Positions 52,701-64,000 of a stretch of 64,000 bases of DNA are shown here, in pieces. Position 1 is the first letter of the stretch. Each line of letters starts with the position of its first letter. Location of the stretch: assembly GCA_024349245.1 (NCBI GenBank), contig JALDNG010000038.1, forward strand, positions 4,624,001 to 4,688,000. The letters are read 5' to 3'. The position numbers were made by a program, and so were the translations under genes. Source of the stretch: Neodontobutis hainanensis (Eukaryota; Chordata; Actinopteri; Gobiiformes; Odontobutidae). The notes under the pieces are model-generated. The model saw only the letters and a program-made list of their open reading frames with translations. It did not search any database and was not told the origin of the DNA.

Positions 52701-55700
52701 CATGTCAGTACTGTAACTGATGATCATACCTCTTAAATGAGTTAACATTTGAGCTCTAATGGAAGGGGAAGATGAACTTGCGTGTGCACCCAGCTTTGCA
52801 ACCAGACTGATGCAGACGTCAGACGGCGGCAATGACAAACGGTAACACCCCGAAACACAGCTACTCTGGCAACAATACTCCTAATACCAGAGGAAGATCC
52901 TGACAAAGAGATACGGCATTCTATGGAGGGATTGAAAGAGAAAGCCATATTTTTTCTCAGATGTGACGACGATGAAAGCCGCACACGGAGATTAATTTCC
53001 TAGAGGCGTGCCACCTTCTTGCCTCCTTTGACCCCGGCGAGGAGGAGATTGAATAGATAATTCTGCAGGAGCACGGCACATTCTGCCCCAGTCACTCTGC
53101 CAATGAGCTACAGCATTATCTCGTTCACACCCTCTCGCTTCTTTCCTGCGGGCTGTGCTTCAGTGACTCTCTGACTGAACAAGACGGGATGTCAGTCATA
53201 AGCACCGCCGAGGACGATAATGAAACAGTCATCAAACATTATCGCTGGAGTAAAGGCGGTGGACAGCTCCAGGCCACACCGAACGACACCAACATGCACA
53301 AGATGAATACCAAGCAGAGCTTTGACGTGAGGCAATTTCTCTGTTTGCTCACATAAAGTCCGGCTGTGAATATCTGAGAGGATGATGGACATCTCCTCGA
53401 GCCTCAAACTATAATGTTTTAAAGGAGTAGTGCTCCCCTTTAAATGGCTATATCTTCTCAACCATTATGAACATCTGCAAGAGATAGACCTTCCCAGAGA
53501 AAATAAAAACAAGCTGATATCCTCTGTGTAAATTATAATCTCAGTAGTAGACCAAATATGATCTTTTCTTTTTTCGAACCAGTTTCAGTCTAAATAATGG
53601 TCTGAGGATAAAAAAATCAAAACAAGAATAATAATGATGATAAAATCAAAGTATTACAATACAGTGGCGCTTCATTGCATCAAATGAACACATCACCACA
53701 GTTTTAACATATTTAGTCAGACTTTGCTGTGAATTTATAAAAAGCCAATGTAAAAGTAGCCAATGTTGTGAAGAGAAGCAACAGACAAATAAAAGACTAA
53801 CAACTAGCACGGACACAGTTCTCAACTTGAAAGGCCACACTGCAGTTTACAATGGTTAAGTTTCAATATTACTGTGTAGCATGGTTTTGAGAGTCCATAA
53901 CGATTTTCCTTTCTAGTGATTTTTGGTCACATCCAGTTTAATCATTCATTTTGCTTACCTTAACCTCTCATTTATGTTTAACATTGCATATTTTAAAGCT
54001 AAAGGACAAATCAATGTACCCGTCTTAAAGCAAGCTTAAAGATAAGATTTCATAACTTCTTATTTGCAACTCTTCTAATATTCCCGTCTAATTTTTGTAA
54101 TTCTAGTGAGGCCTTTGCTGAGATAAGAACCCTTCTTTAATTGATGCCAGAATCAAATCTCCCATCAATATGCATATGTCGGGCCGGCCTCTCAGGACAG
54201 AAGTGTTTATAAACTAAGAGCATGCTCATTAGTATTGCATTAGAAAGTCTCAACAGTTTTTTTTTCTTTCAAATGTTGGAAAAGGACACTGCTGCCATAT
54301 TAATGTCACTGAATATGCAAACGTGCACATGGTCACATTTTACGAAACGCAGCACCCAGCACCACACCTGATTATTTCGAGCAACCTTTGGGTTTTCTCT
54401 TCTAATTACGCTCGGCAGAGATGTGTATGCTGAGCTGATGAAGCTGCGGCAGACACTGATTCATTTATTTTAGCACTGAAATAAAGTGTGTGCCAAAAAA
54501 TGAGGAATACGTGCGTGAGTTATGAATACTGATGCAACACGAGTGAACAAGGCAAAAACTGCAATTATGTGACTTAGGTGTCTACCAACATTAGCTCTGA
54601 AAACTCTTACATATAATCCCATTAATGTGTTTAGAGCAGAGCAAGAAGCTTTTTGTTTTGTTTTAAGTAATTACCTGTTTTAGGAGCATTCGGTTATTTT
54701 CCTTATTCCAAATGCAACAACAGCCTCCAGTCTAGTCTTATTTAAAATGGCTTATGGTTAAACATTTTTGCAGCAACAGCAGTATGCAGGCTGTTATGAT
54801 CTTGTTATTTCTCTGTCACACAAGGTGAACCTGAAACAAACTTGATTTAGACAACAGTGACCTCAGCAGTTGGAGGTATACACTGTACTAATAATGTACT
54901 AAACACAAAAACACCAAGCTAATAAGTACACTTCTCTCCACATTTGAGTTTCCATTCCTTATTATGCAATTGCTTATTTATTTTATTTTATTGAACATGT
55001 AATCATGACACAATCTCTAATGAGATGCCTCAAAATGCAATAAGAAAAACTGACAGGTTCACAAATGGTCATAAACCCTCCAGATAACAGGAGTTGCTTT
55101 GACAAAACCTGGCTTGTTTGCTAAAAAGTGGCTAATTATGATATGCCATATTTCATTATACATACAGAGAGTTTTTAGCAGACGCTTCTTGAACTTGGTT
55201 AAGGTCACTTGCTGCTCTACATGCTTCTCTTTCCACTGCTCAAATCCAACATCTGCCTCCATTTTGAAGATACTTAATAAGTTATATTACATTTTATCTC
55301 TGCTACTAAGAAATTAACAAGCATAGCCCATAATCATCTCCCTGGTTGATTGAGAACAGTATAAATTTATTGAGACCACAAATGTCTTGCTCGCCTCTCA
55401 AGTCCAGCCCTTTCCGCTCTCGTCCTGTGATGGAGACGGCAAGAATTGTAATTATAACCATCGTAAAAGCAAGAGGAGGCTGTAACTTTCCTTTGGTAGA
55501 TTCAACTGCACATCTTACCACCTGTAACGATGCACAGACTGGAATTAAACCACTTTAAAAGAGACTATTGTACCGAACACTTCAAACTCAGATTGATAAA
55601 GGACCACACAAGGAGAGAAAAATCAATGCCAAAATGATTTCTGTGTATGTTTCAGGAGAGCAACGCACCCTATTAGGAAAACAGGAGTACAACTGGATGT

Positions 55701-58700
55701 TACCTATTGTAATATGTCTTGCAGAAGCTGAATGCCCGCTTTGATCTCGTCAAAGGTAAAGTAAATGTGTAAAGAAAGTGAAGGAAAGACCTGACCAACG
55801 TGCACTGGTCACAAAAATGCCATTACCATTTTTCATTTGGTTACACCACAATAGGACATAAATCATTTTGACATTAAAATTCTGAAAACCATGACTTTGA
55901 ATTTCCATAACAAAGCAGTTCTTTGTGAAAATGGTATTGTGGGTATTGTAATAATGATATACAGTATTGTCCAGACCTTATAGAGCCTTATCACATGCCA
56001 TTGAATCATTTTGTTAAATATTTTTTCATGTTTTGAACTGGTATTTTTCATCTCTCTCTGTTATGTCCATTTATTTGGACATAAGATTTGCTTTATTTTA
56101 TTTTTACGATTGAATGTATTTGAGTGTCACAGTGTAAGGTCTGGATTTGGTTCAGGGCCCTTGAGGTTCATATGGGTGGTTTAGAGAAGAAATAAAGTGG
56201 GACAACATATTTGTTCTTGATGAATGTTTTTAAAGCCCAGATTTTTATTTCTAATCAACAGGATGAAGATGCTCATTTGGTGAATATAAGCTAAACTGAA
56301 ACAGCTCTGAATATAGTAATTACAAATGACACGTTTTTTAAGAAAGTGACAGGAAAACTCATTACAGTGTTGCAAGTCTATCATCTCTCTAAGTCACAGC
56401 AGTTTCATATATTTACAGTTCAGCAGCTATAAACGACTCAAATCCATCATCTGTGGACTATATTTCCAGTCCATCAGACCAGACATCCACTTCCCTGCTT
56501 CAAACATGAAACACACAGTGCCACATCTAATAATTATCCAGCAGTTTTGTGGCTGGTCGCTTGGTTTGTTTATTGACACATAGTTCTTTCATCTTAATTT
56601 GCTAAAAACTGACATGAAAAAATTATCTTTTTTTATATTATTATTGCTAAAACCTACATACACTTCTCCTTAAGATATGGCTCTATTATCTCCAAAAATG
56701 TTAATGCATGCTGAAAAAAAACACCATTATGAATGCCCTTCACTGGTGTTTAATATGATCAACAGGGTGCAATTTCCATGAAAGGATGTTACATTTTCTC
56801 AGCTGGAACCTTTAAGCTGTAATCTAATTTCAGATGTGATTATATGACCTGAAACTGTTCAACACAAGCTAAGCATCACAACTGGTAATCAAGCAATTAC
56901 CTCACAAGTGTATTTGAAATGGTGATGGAGTCTAAAGTGCATGGGGGTGTCAGATTATTGTCCTGCCACCTACAGCCACACAGTTAAAAGTGTGCCTACA
57001 CATGTTCACTCCCACTGGTGTTAGAGCCCTCAAGAGTAGCAGGCTTGTCCACTGCCACAAAGTCTGTTCTCAGGTTTGTACAGGTTTGAAGTGACTGTGG
57101 GTTGAACCTGCAGTGTTAGTGTGTGAGTAAAATTCAAATAGAATCATTAGACATTTGAATTTTGAGCATTTTTATGGCTGCAGGACAATTGTGCTCAAAT
57201 ATATATTTTTGAGTCACAGGTGTCAATCATGCGACCTGAGGGCCAAAACCAGCCTGCCAGAAGACAATAAATATTAAAAGTAAGAAAATAGACATAAACT
57301 GAAAATTAACTGACTAGTAACTATTATTAATATGTCCAATGGGGGGTCACACTGTTTTAGTCAGAGTAGCAGACACATAACAGCACACTAGACCCAGAAC
57401 TGAACAGCATTTAGCAGCATTGCAATTACTCTTTTGCTGTCAAAATGACTCTCTGTGGCACCCAGAGAGACTCGTAAAAGTAGACACAGGATGTAGACTT
57501 TACCAAGAAAAATGGACCACTTTCTATTTATTTGTTGCAGAAGAAAGAAGTCTGTTGTTGCTAGCAAAAGAGCATTAGCAACATTAGCCTTTTTTGTTTG
57601 TGATTGATAAAAGCACTTACGTTACAATGTAATTGTACTCCAAAAATTTGAGTTGTTGTTATTTAAGAGATTATTCTGCTTTAATTTTAGTGGTCCGATC
57701 CCACTTTAGATCAAAGTGGACTCTATGTGGCCCCTGAACTAAAATGAGTTTGACACTTCTGCTTTAAATTCATTTCTCCATACATCATTTGGTGCAAAAG
57801 TGCATAAAGCTAAACGGTATGTAAAGATGATGATGAATAAGGTAAATGCAACACTGCTCTTATGTTGAGAGAATAATTCACCTTCAATGGATCTTCAGAC
57901 AAGATTGCAGCAATTAGACAACTCAGCAGCCACATCTCGACTGAATCTAAAGTGAGCAGTTGTATTCTGGCACAGGCCTGACATCAGACTGCTTAAGTCC
58001 ATTAAGTCTCACTTTCTCCTCGATCGATATGTTCTCCAGGTGGAAAATATAATGTGTAATCATAAAACACAAACTCAAGTCATCAGTTTGATCATGATGA
58101 TGTGCTTTTATCAGCTGCTGTGTAATTACCCGGCTGGCGTGAGCCATAAGGGAAAACTACACTAAGCAAATATTTAATCTGCTCTACAAAGGCTCCTTAG
58201 GTATTTGTTGTGTACACTGTACAAGGTAATATGTGCCATGTTTTAGACTTAACACAGCTCAAGAAGCACCATACAATTAGTACAAACTTTAGTCAGTTTA
58301 TCCAGTATATACCCAGGTTATAAAAGGACATTAGAAAGTGCTTAAACCTTTAGGAAAAGTACAAAGCGGCAATAAACCTTTTGCTAAAAGATGTTTAATG
58401 TACCAGCCTTTTCTAAAAGCTACAAAGTCTTTGCTCTGATGGAGGCTGAGTGACAGACCAGCCATTTCCAGCACAGTGTAAGAACATAAAAGGTTTTCAC
58501 AGGGCTTTAAACACTGAGGCAGAAAGGCATACGGGACAGTGGTAGCCATTTGCATGCTGAGCTTGTTGGAGCAATAACTTTTGTACACTGGCATATAGTG
58601 CAGTGTATAATGATGTGATGACAAATATATAATAAATGAACTAGGGCTGAATTATAACATTGGGAGTATGCCAGAAAACTGTTCCCCAGCAGAGTTTTTT

Positions 58701-60433
58701 TTAGCATTATATAATGGCAAACAATAACACTCTATTTTGACTTAATGTTCAGAGGAATCCCAGGTCATTCAGTTTTTCTGGATCACTCCATTAAAAAGGA
58801 AGTAGAAGCCTCAAAAATCCATATGATTTCCACTCATAAGCCAGGTTGGCTCAGTTAAAATAGAAAAACAACAAAAAACAGATTAACTAAAAAACTATAA
58901 ACTTTATCAAAATCACCTATTTCATAAAAACACAACCACATTTTTAAGACAAATGTAAACATGTTTGCCTCTCAGAGTTAAATTGAGAAGGGTCTGGTCA
59001 GCTAGATGTACTGTGTCAATAAAAGACAGTTTATTCATTCATTTTTATTTACCACCAGACAACTTTGATGCTCCTTATTTTAATAATTATGAAGTTATGC
59101 ATTTACTGTTAAATGTTACAATGTTACTTAAGGAAATAAACTTGTAACTTAAAAAGAACTGTGGCTTAATAAATAAAGTGCCTTCAGAAAAGCCCTGATT
59201 ACTTTACATTGTGCTTCGGTGTTTATAATCTGGAAACACTGTCTCCCCTGAAGGTGCTGCTGCATTGCCATAAAGTCTGTGCAGCGAAGTTTCAGCACCA
59301 CAAAGTGGACAGCTCCACAGCCTGTGCCTTAACAACAAACGCCTCCGAGCAACACTTTGATTGGACCATTAATCATGCAGGACTTTGGTTGGTGTTGTCA
59401 ACTTTTGTCTCAGTTATTCCCATCTTTTCTCTTCTTTCATATCGGAAAATCCCTGTGAGTACAATCTCCATACAATAACTCAAAATTAGGACACATAGGA
59501 TGCATGGAAGCACAAGAAAATCATTATCTCCTGAAACAAATCAAAACATTTGCAGGTCTTAAACGTCACCATCCATTTTAGGAAAAAAAATCAATATCTC
59601 GCATCCCGCTGCACTGATTGTGTCGCCTAATGTAGCTCCTCTAGCAATTACATTAGACTCCATTAAGCTTCAAACAAGAGAAGATCTATATGTCTCAAAA
59701 GAAATTGCTGTGCTTGCCTTCAGCATAAACCGTCCTAAATAAAATTAGATGAGATGCTTCTTAGTGAGTACACTGCTGGTTTCAATGTCCTGCCCTTTGA
59801 ATGATAAATACAATCCCCTTTTCCAAGTCAAGAAGAGACAAAGTGCATGTATAGAAAGCATCTTTTATGTGATATTGACAAAGCACACTCTAAAACTAAA
59901 TTACTGAATAAATAACATATGAAAGCCTTCAGGACAAATCCTCTGAATGAAAATGGATTCATAAAAATATTAAGTTTAAGAAATTGCTTTATCCATAAAA
60001 TGCACTCCGACTCTGAGGTTGGAGTGAAGCCCCAACACAATTGAAAGTTTACACAGGCTGCTTTGAAGAAACACCGAGAATACGTGTATTAGACGTACAC
60101 CGAAGTGTAGTGCCTGTCAGACACTTGTTACTGCTCTCACAGCTCAACAACACAAAACATCTTTCATGAGACTCATTGTATTATTAAGAAAACGTCACAT
60201 TTTCACGTGAAAGAGTGGCGTTTAGCTTTTAGACGTATTACATCATGTATAATATAATGCAACAAAGAGACATGTAGACATTAGACATATCGGACCCTTC
60301 AATGCAACAGTAAAAGACGTGATGTAACGCCAGCAGAAAACACTTCAATATAGTCTAAACTCACCATAGAGGGATATAATCCGAAGAACGTGAGACAGAG
60401 GACGGGGTACAGGACGCTCAACAGGAGACGCAT
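40786..60433 (-). CDS. olfm3: Olfactomedin-3 (noelin-3/optimedin), six coding exons, one frame break
   Basis: Secreted neuronal glycoprotein of the noelin family, expressed in retina and brain, which oligomerises and associates with AMPA-receptor complexes (family knowledge). Exons on the minus strand: 60433-60365, 47166-47023, 46525-46370, 43688-43469, 42555-42449, 41462-40786; phases fit, giving about 457 residues as for the human short isoform. Exon 1 encodes a signal peptide (MRLLLSVLYPVLCLTFFGL). Exon 2 has EGWQVYSSAQDADGRC, exons 3-4 a coiled coil starting VQNMSQSIEVLNLRTQRD, and exons 5-6 the olfactomedin domain from about residue 197 (GPVTIKISGTRFGAWMTDPL to NNGHQVIFNVTLFHVIK). The C-terminus KTDDDS and FHNQYFHISMLDYNARERAL favour OLFM3 over OLFM1/2. 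One base is missing at about 41242-41243, around residue 306: SVLAQR is in one frame and LEFAGFHN in the next. Read literally, the protein stops near residue 336. All else looks intact, so assembly error is as likely as a real lesion. Confidence 0.93.
41463..42448 (-). other. olfm3: olfm3 intron 5
   Basis: 986 bp between GTGAGT donor and ATGTAG acceptor. It holds a short Tc1-like fragment close to the upstream exon and otherwise AT-rich unique sequence. Confidence 0.7.
42313..42375. mobile_element. Tc1/mariner-like inverted-repeat remnant
   Basis: ACAGACCCTATTCAAAGCAT followed by TCAGAC...TTATTCCACATTTTCCTC resembles the terminal inverted-repeat region of teleost Tc1-like transposons (ATTCAAAGTATTCAGAC...CCACATTTTGTTA). 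No partner inverted repeat or transposase was found nearby. It ends about 75 bases from the olfm3 exon at 42449. Confidence 0.4.
42556..43468 (-). other. olfm3: olfm3 intron 4
   Basis: 913 bp, donor GTGAGT and acceptor TTAACAG. AT-rich; I see no repeat or additional exon in it. Confidence 0.7.
44060..44290 (+). repeat. Unclassified dispersed repeat, copy 2
   Basis: Shares AGAACCCAGTGGAA and GTGCTGCTGGAGAAG with the copies at 17680 and 50462. It runs on into ATGTCCCTGCAGGGCTACC, the motif also found beside the SINE at 15848. Gene-sense orientation is opposite. Confidence 0.5.
44900..45100 (+). repeat. tRNA-derived SINE body in olfm3 intron 3
   Basis: TCCTTAGGCAAGACACTTAA, then GAGAATGTTTGGTGATGGTC and CAAAATGGCTGCCCTGTTTC, ending TGGAATATAAATCTAATCCA with an ATTATTA tail near 45105. 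It is the same family as the SINEs at 15960 and 36770, with a degenerate head. Confidence 0.65.
45430..45700. promoter_or_regulatory. CpG-rich patch in olfm3 intron 3 (possible internal promoter/enhancer)
   Basis: Locally enriched for CpG (GCGTTAGCGGC, CTCGCCGTC, GCGACGC, GGGCGGCGCC, CCTCCGGCC) inside an otherwise AT-rich, CpG-poor intron. No coding exon or matching repeat is visible. A regulatory role is inferred from composition alone. Confidence 0.3.
45996..46222 (+). repeat. Duplicated ORF-like block, copy A
   Basis: Aligns without indels over its core to 51291-51522. It opens GCCTGTCATCT and carries a 64-codon plus-strand frame beginning MDYSVCQRCTYSKSLNN. By hand count about 24 of 168 core bases differ from copy B, and most changes alter the amino acid, so there is no sign of selection on the protein. 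Family unknown. Confidence 0.6.
46630..46690. repeat. Repeat-tail fragment (ATTTATATAGTGCTTTTC)
   Basis: The motif TAATTTATATAGTGCTTTTC is the reverse complement of the common teleost GAAAAGCGCTATATAAA repeat tail. It lies in olfm3 intron 2 (46526-47022). No further structure is visible. Confidence 0.4.
47378..47404. repeat. (AAAAT)n microsatellite
   Basis: Five or so AAAAT units directly abutting the 5' junction of the LINE at 47408. Confidence 0.85.
47408..48080 (+). mobile_element. 5'-truncated LINE with restriction-like endonuclease domain (R2/R4/Dong/Rex6 group)
   Basis: An open frame from 47408 to the stop at 48038-48040 encodes the C-terminus of a site-specific-type non-LTR retrotransposon. 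It has a CCHC knuckle CRLCKQAPETIQHLTAGC (C-x2-C-x8-H-x4-C), then a PD-(D/E)xK-like endonuclease region with PDIVVVDKQQRKAVVVDV, and the end TAKILRRTLKLPGLW. The frame is intact over about 210 codons, so the insertion is fairly young. The reverse transcriptase is absent, typical 5' truncation. It is antisense to olfm3 and about 240 bp from exon 2. An AAAAT run flanks its 5' end and a TA run (48093-48108) follows its 3' end. Confidence 0.82.
48093..48108. repeat. (TA)n microsatellite
   Basis: TATATATA run just 3' of the LINE remnant. Confidence 0.85.
48130..48226 (+). repeat. Retroelement tail (GCTATACAAATAAAGTTTGA)
   Basis: Short block ending in the GCTATACAAATAAAGTTTGA motif shared by many teleost LINE and SINE 3' ends. 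It may be the 3' UTR of the LINE at 47408 or a separate insertion. Confidence 0.45.
50462..50552 (+). repeat. Unclassified dispersed repeat, copy 3
   Basis: Contains CTTCCTGTTCCAGCTTCTC and AAACTAAGCACTGCTGGAGA, matching in order the copies at 17680 and 44060. It is the shortest of the three. Confidence 0.5.
51291..51522 (+). repeat. Duplicated ORF-like block, copy B
   Basis: Partner of 45996-46222, same orientation, 5.3 kb away in the same gene. Its frame continues upstream to give a 102-codon open frame (51245-51553) through MDYSVCQRCNYSESINNEG. A pyrimidine-rich TTGTTTGTTCGCAG precedes the core and could act as a splice acceptor on the plus strand. No known domain recognised. Confidence 0.6.
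52030..53420. promoter_or_regulatory. Candidate conserved non-coding region in olfm3 intron 1
   Basis: Unique-looking, higher-complexity sequence, less AT-rich than its surroundings. It has local CpG clusters (GACGGCGGCAATGAC at 52820, ACCGCCGAGGACGATAATG near 53205) and no repeat signature. It is inferred to be regulatory only from composition; no alignment is available. Confidence 0.25.
57217..57761. mobile_element. Second hAT-like non-autonomous element
   Basis: The left end CAGGTGTCAATCATGCGACC and the reverse complement of the right end, CAGAAGTGTCAAACTCATTT, are related inverted ends. Internal GAGGGCCAAAACCAGCC and TGTGGCCCCTGAACTAAAAT are typical of the CAGGGGTGTCAAACTC-type hAT repeats of vertebrates. 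I see no target-site duplication and no transposase. Confidence 0.6.
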
Positions 60434-60780
60434 GCTGCCACTTTGGTCCGGGGCGCAGTCCTTTACCATACAGCCTCTGTCCGGTGGTCCTCACCGTCCT
60501 CACCGCAGAGAGAGGGCTCCGGCAGGCGGCACAGGGACCACACAGGCACCGGCATCACACCCGGCTCTGGCTCCGTCACAGCTCCGAGTCCGACTGAAGG
60601 CAGCGGCGAGCAGGGAAAAGTTTGGAGCGACAGGAGGGGCAGTATTCAGATAGCTCGCTTCCAGCAGACTGCAGGGGAGGCGCGAAGGGGACGTCACTTC
60701 ATTTGGGTAGATTTGAACCGTGAGTCTGCTATTGTGCAAGCTATTAGGAATTATTACAACGTCTTTCACATTTTATAATG
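60434..60780 (-). promoter_or_regulatory. olfm3: olfm3 5' UTR and promoter region (inferred)
   Basis: GC- and CpG-rich sequence directly upstream of the olfm3 start, in contrast to the AT-rich surroundings, as expected for a CpG-type vertebrate promoter. A TATAAAA on the minus strand at 60777-60771 is a possible core element. The plus-strand frames of 87 and 111 codons here are antisense by-products of the GC content. Confidence 0.45.
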
Positions 60781-63700
60781 TTGTTTAAAAGTTTATTGAT
60801 ATTTAGTTTAGTTTTTGTTCGAACAAACGTGTTTTGTGCTCAGGTTAATAACAGCCATTAATCAGAAACTTCCGTGATGGGCGTGTGCAACATGTATGCG
60901 AGTGCCAGCTCCATGTGCACGGATGGATGGATGGATGGATGAATGTGCTCCATCATGTGATCATGAGTTATTTCAGCGTTTGACGAATACTTTGGATTTG
61001 TGTATGTTTTATTGGGTTATGTTGTGAACATTTCTCAAAGGCTATATCCAATAAATAAAAAAGAGACACATTATGAAACCAGAGTATGAGGGATATATTA
61101 TTGTTTCAAAATGCTAAACCCCACCAATTATTAACATAAAGTACTCATTTTTAATGGCACTGCCAAATCCATCTGCCTCCAAGACTCTGGGACCTCTGCA
61201 GGTGTTAATGGTGGTGCTAATATTAATACTAATGCTACATATTGAAGCAGATAAATGTTATGTAAACAATATTAGGTTTGGAAAACTATAAAATTGTAGT
61301 ACATTTTTATCACCAATTGATCAAATGTAAATATCTTTGTCCATTTATATTAAATCAAAATGTATTCCATCCTTTTGTATTGCCCGTGATCAAAAGGAAA
61401 GTCGATTAATGAGGTAAAATGCCAAAAGGAAAATTCTTTGGACTTTAAGGCTCATTCTGTAAAGCCTCTGGTCTTTGTTTGTCAATCCAACAATCATTAC
61501 AATTTAGCATAGCCCAGTGTAGCTTATTGAAGAGGCCAATACAAAAGCAAATGTGAACATTCTGCATCACAACTTGTTTCCCTTGAACACAACTTTTCTT
61601 CAAGGTTAGTGTTGAAAAAGTCTTTACAACATCAAAAGTCTTGGTTCGTCCCTGTTCCCTCACAAGCAGCAGGATGCAGACTCAAGAGCCTTCGTCTTTA
61701 TGACTCCCTTTTCGGAGCTATAGCTGAGGGATTTTTATTTACAGGGTCGGTGGGCTGTGCACGCGTCTGTGGCTACCTTCATATCTCACGCCAGAGATAT
61801 TCATGAAACTATTCATCAGTGGAGCAGCGGGGGGGAATTGAGATGCCGGCGCAGGCTCGTGTGACGACGGTGCCACCAGAGGCAGAGCTGGCTGCTGAAC
61901 TAGGCGCAAGTCTCGATAATCTGGTTGTTAACTGTGTGACACTTTGCTCTGGGGGTGCGGCCAGGGTCCTTCACAATTGCTCTATAAAGTGTATATTTCT
62001 CAATTTTCTTTGCACTTCCTCAAAAAGTATTTTGTCCTTAGCTGCTCCTTTGTTTGCTTTGATGTCTTTTTGTACTATCACAGTCTCAATGGCAGAAGAA
62101 TGTCACTAGCCTGGTATTTTTATTTATTTATTTATTCATTCAACCCATATTTAAGAAAAAATCCTTTATTATTATTAGGATTATTTTTAATTTTTCATTC
62201 AGTTAATGTTTAGGGTCTTACACTGGGTCACAGAGAGGAAACGTAGAAAGGACTTGCAAACTGTTGGTCAGATATCGAAAGACGTTTAAGTTATTAGACA
62301 AAAGTGCTCACCTTTCCAAATACAAGTGGACGAGCCCTGCAATTTTCAGACTTTTATCAAAAATTTATATTTTGCTCGGTTGCAGAAATATTAACAGAGA
62401 TAAATATAGACTTGCACTTTAATGACAGCATTTACTCTGGACTCAGAGTGCTCTCATTATGTGTATGAGTGTGTCAGCTTCTGGACGGTCAACCTCCAAG
62501 CACTCTCAGACAAAGGTCAACTTTTTGTTTCCCTACCACAAGGGAATTCAAATGTTTAGTGAAATGACATTTAAATCAAAGTCATCACAAAGATATGTAA
62601 ATTATAAACAGGATTTGAATCAATACACACATATACTGACTGTCCAACTTTGACACATACCATAATTCTAATAAAAATATCTCATTAGGTCCCCAAACGT
62701 ATTACAGAGGTAGTTTTTAATGTTCTATTTTTTGTATATGATCTAAAACTGCCTTAACAGACATATAACCATTTATTAAATTGGTTTAAAAAGTAAAAAA
62801 AAAAAAAAAATCATTCAATCATAGAGGCTTGTCGAGCGGTATCCATTGGACGTCTGGCTTTTCAGTCACTGTTACTACGTGTGTTATGTTCATTAATTGT
62901 TTATTTAGTGGACATAATCCGCCCATTGGTCCCCTATTTGCTGATATTGTCGTCAAGCAATAGTTTTTAGATAGCATAAACAGACGTAATAATCAAAAAT
63001 CTCCCATTTCATTCATCATTGCTTTGCTTGTCTGACCGCAAAGTTACAGTGGCAAAAGAAAATCTCCTCTTGAGGAAATCGTAGAGCTGAACAAAACCAG
63101 AGTGTGTCTTGCTGATTCTTTTTCACAATGGCATGCTCTGAAGACACAGATAGGGCCTACTGACGTGTCCGTCACCAGATTTCTACTGGACAGGTCATTT
63201 TTGTTCATTTTTTGGTGAAAATATTTGATTTTTAACCCTGTATTTGAATATAACTTGTATTAGGGAGACTGTTCTTACGCATGCGCTCATTTGAAAACCA
63301 CACTAACAGTTGTTCCATTGACTTTTTGTAGAAAAAGTTAAAGCAAAAGCATCTGGACTCAGTTTTAATTTTTCCTTGAAAACTGATGCTTTTTCTTTAT
63401 CCTTTTCTTCAAGATGACCCGGATGACTGATAACCTTCACAGACATTGACGTTTTGTGTTTGCTCGTTTGATACGCTCATATACATTGGAAGGGTAAAAG
63501 CAGGGCGTTAATGTTGCACCTCTAAATGATGATTTCATCCTTATAGTGAATATAAAAGTATATTCTGTCCTTATACTACAGATTCATTTTACTTTACCAG
63601 CTGTAGCCTTTACATTTCTTTAAAGTGAAAAGTGGCGACCTGTCTTTAAGTACACTACACTTTGCCGTTGTGTAACTTCGCACCTTTACAGCCAAATCCC

Positions 63701-64000
63701 AGGTGTAAGATCTCATTGTTGTAGGATGTAATTAGATATAGAGCTTGTTATGAGCTTCAGAGTGGCAGTGTGGGAGCAGTTTCAAAAGGGCACTTTGTAC
63801 AAAGCACACTTCCACCATTGTCCTATTAGGCAATATGGCATGACCCCTTCAGTTTGACACAGCAAACAGAATTGCTTATATTTCTGCAAAACTAATGCGC
63901 CGAAACAAACTGGTAAAATTGGTAAGGTTTAGATATTCTATTCTCTTTTATCCACAACCCAATCCTTTATAGTTTCTCATAGTGTTTTGGCTGTCCTGAA
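60781..64000. other. olfm3 upstream flank; no gene seen
   Basis: AT-rich sequence with simple repeats: (GGAT)n at 60921-60940, (ATTT)n around 62117-62136 and an A run at 62797-62812. No exon of the longer olfm3 isoform or of another gene was recognised. Confidence 0.55.

Larger units (their letters stand above)
47167..60364 (-). other. olfm3: olfm3 intron 1, 13.2 kb
   Basis: Large first intron, usual for this gene family, between exon 1 (donor GTGAGT) and exon 2 (acceptor TTGCAG). It contains an R2/R4-type LINE (47408), a LINE tail (48130), a dispersed repeat (50462), the duplicated block copy B (51291), possible conserved non-coding sequence (52030-53420, 54110-54500) and a hAT-like element (57217). 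No additional exon was recognised in it; sequence from 58000 to 60300 shows nothing specific. Confidence 0.75.

Noticed and set aside
60390..60778. Plus-strand frames of 87 and 111 codons at the olfm3 promoter
   Set aside because: GC-rich antisense sequence over olfm3 exon 1 and its 5' flank produces long frames by chance; composition is low-complexity Gly/Arg/Pro/Ser.

Overview
This 64 kb window is nuclear DNA from a ray-finned (teleost, probably percomorph) fish. The evidence is intron-split vertebrate genes with short introns, AT-rich intergenic sequence, teleost-type tRNA-derived SINEs, LINE tails and hAT remnants. There is no bacterial, organellar or viral gene content. Most open reading frames here are chance frames in introns and gene deserts; real coding sequence is confined to three multi-exon genes, which I reassembled by hand from splice sites and reading-frame phase.

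Layout: (1) 1-6236, + strand: the last 24 coding exons (984 residues) of abca4, the photoreceptor retinoid-lipid flippase; its first half lies left of the window. (2) 7622-12254, - strand, tail-to-tail with abca4: a complete 13-exon, 308-residue very-long-chain trans-2,3-enoyl-CoA reductase (TECR family). (3) 12255-40785: about 28 kb without a recognisable gene, holding repeats (an L2/CR1-like LINE remnant, a longer decayed LINE, a hAT-type element with target-site duplication, SINEs, a polyadenylated tract) and possible regulatory sequence. (4) 40786-60433, - strand: olfm3 (noelin-3/optimedin), six coding exons and about 457 residues, with a 13 kb first intron containing a 5'-truncated R2/R4-type LINE and a duplicated 220 bp block. 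(5) 60434-64000: the olfm3 5' flank.

The genes do not form an operon or pathway. abca4 and olfm3 are both retina- or neuron-expressed and lie near each other in human 1p21-p22, so the window is best read as conserved vertebrate microsynteny with a TECR paralogue between them. Main points for follow-up: a one-base frame break inside the last olfm3 exon (assembly error or real lesion), a GC-AG intron in abca4, a pair of related ORF-like blocks in olfm3 intron 1, a CpG-rich patch in olfm3 intron 3, and two divergently oriented CTCF-like motifs beside tecr. I found no convincing new molecular system.
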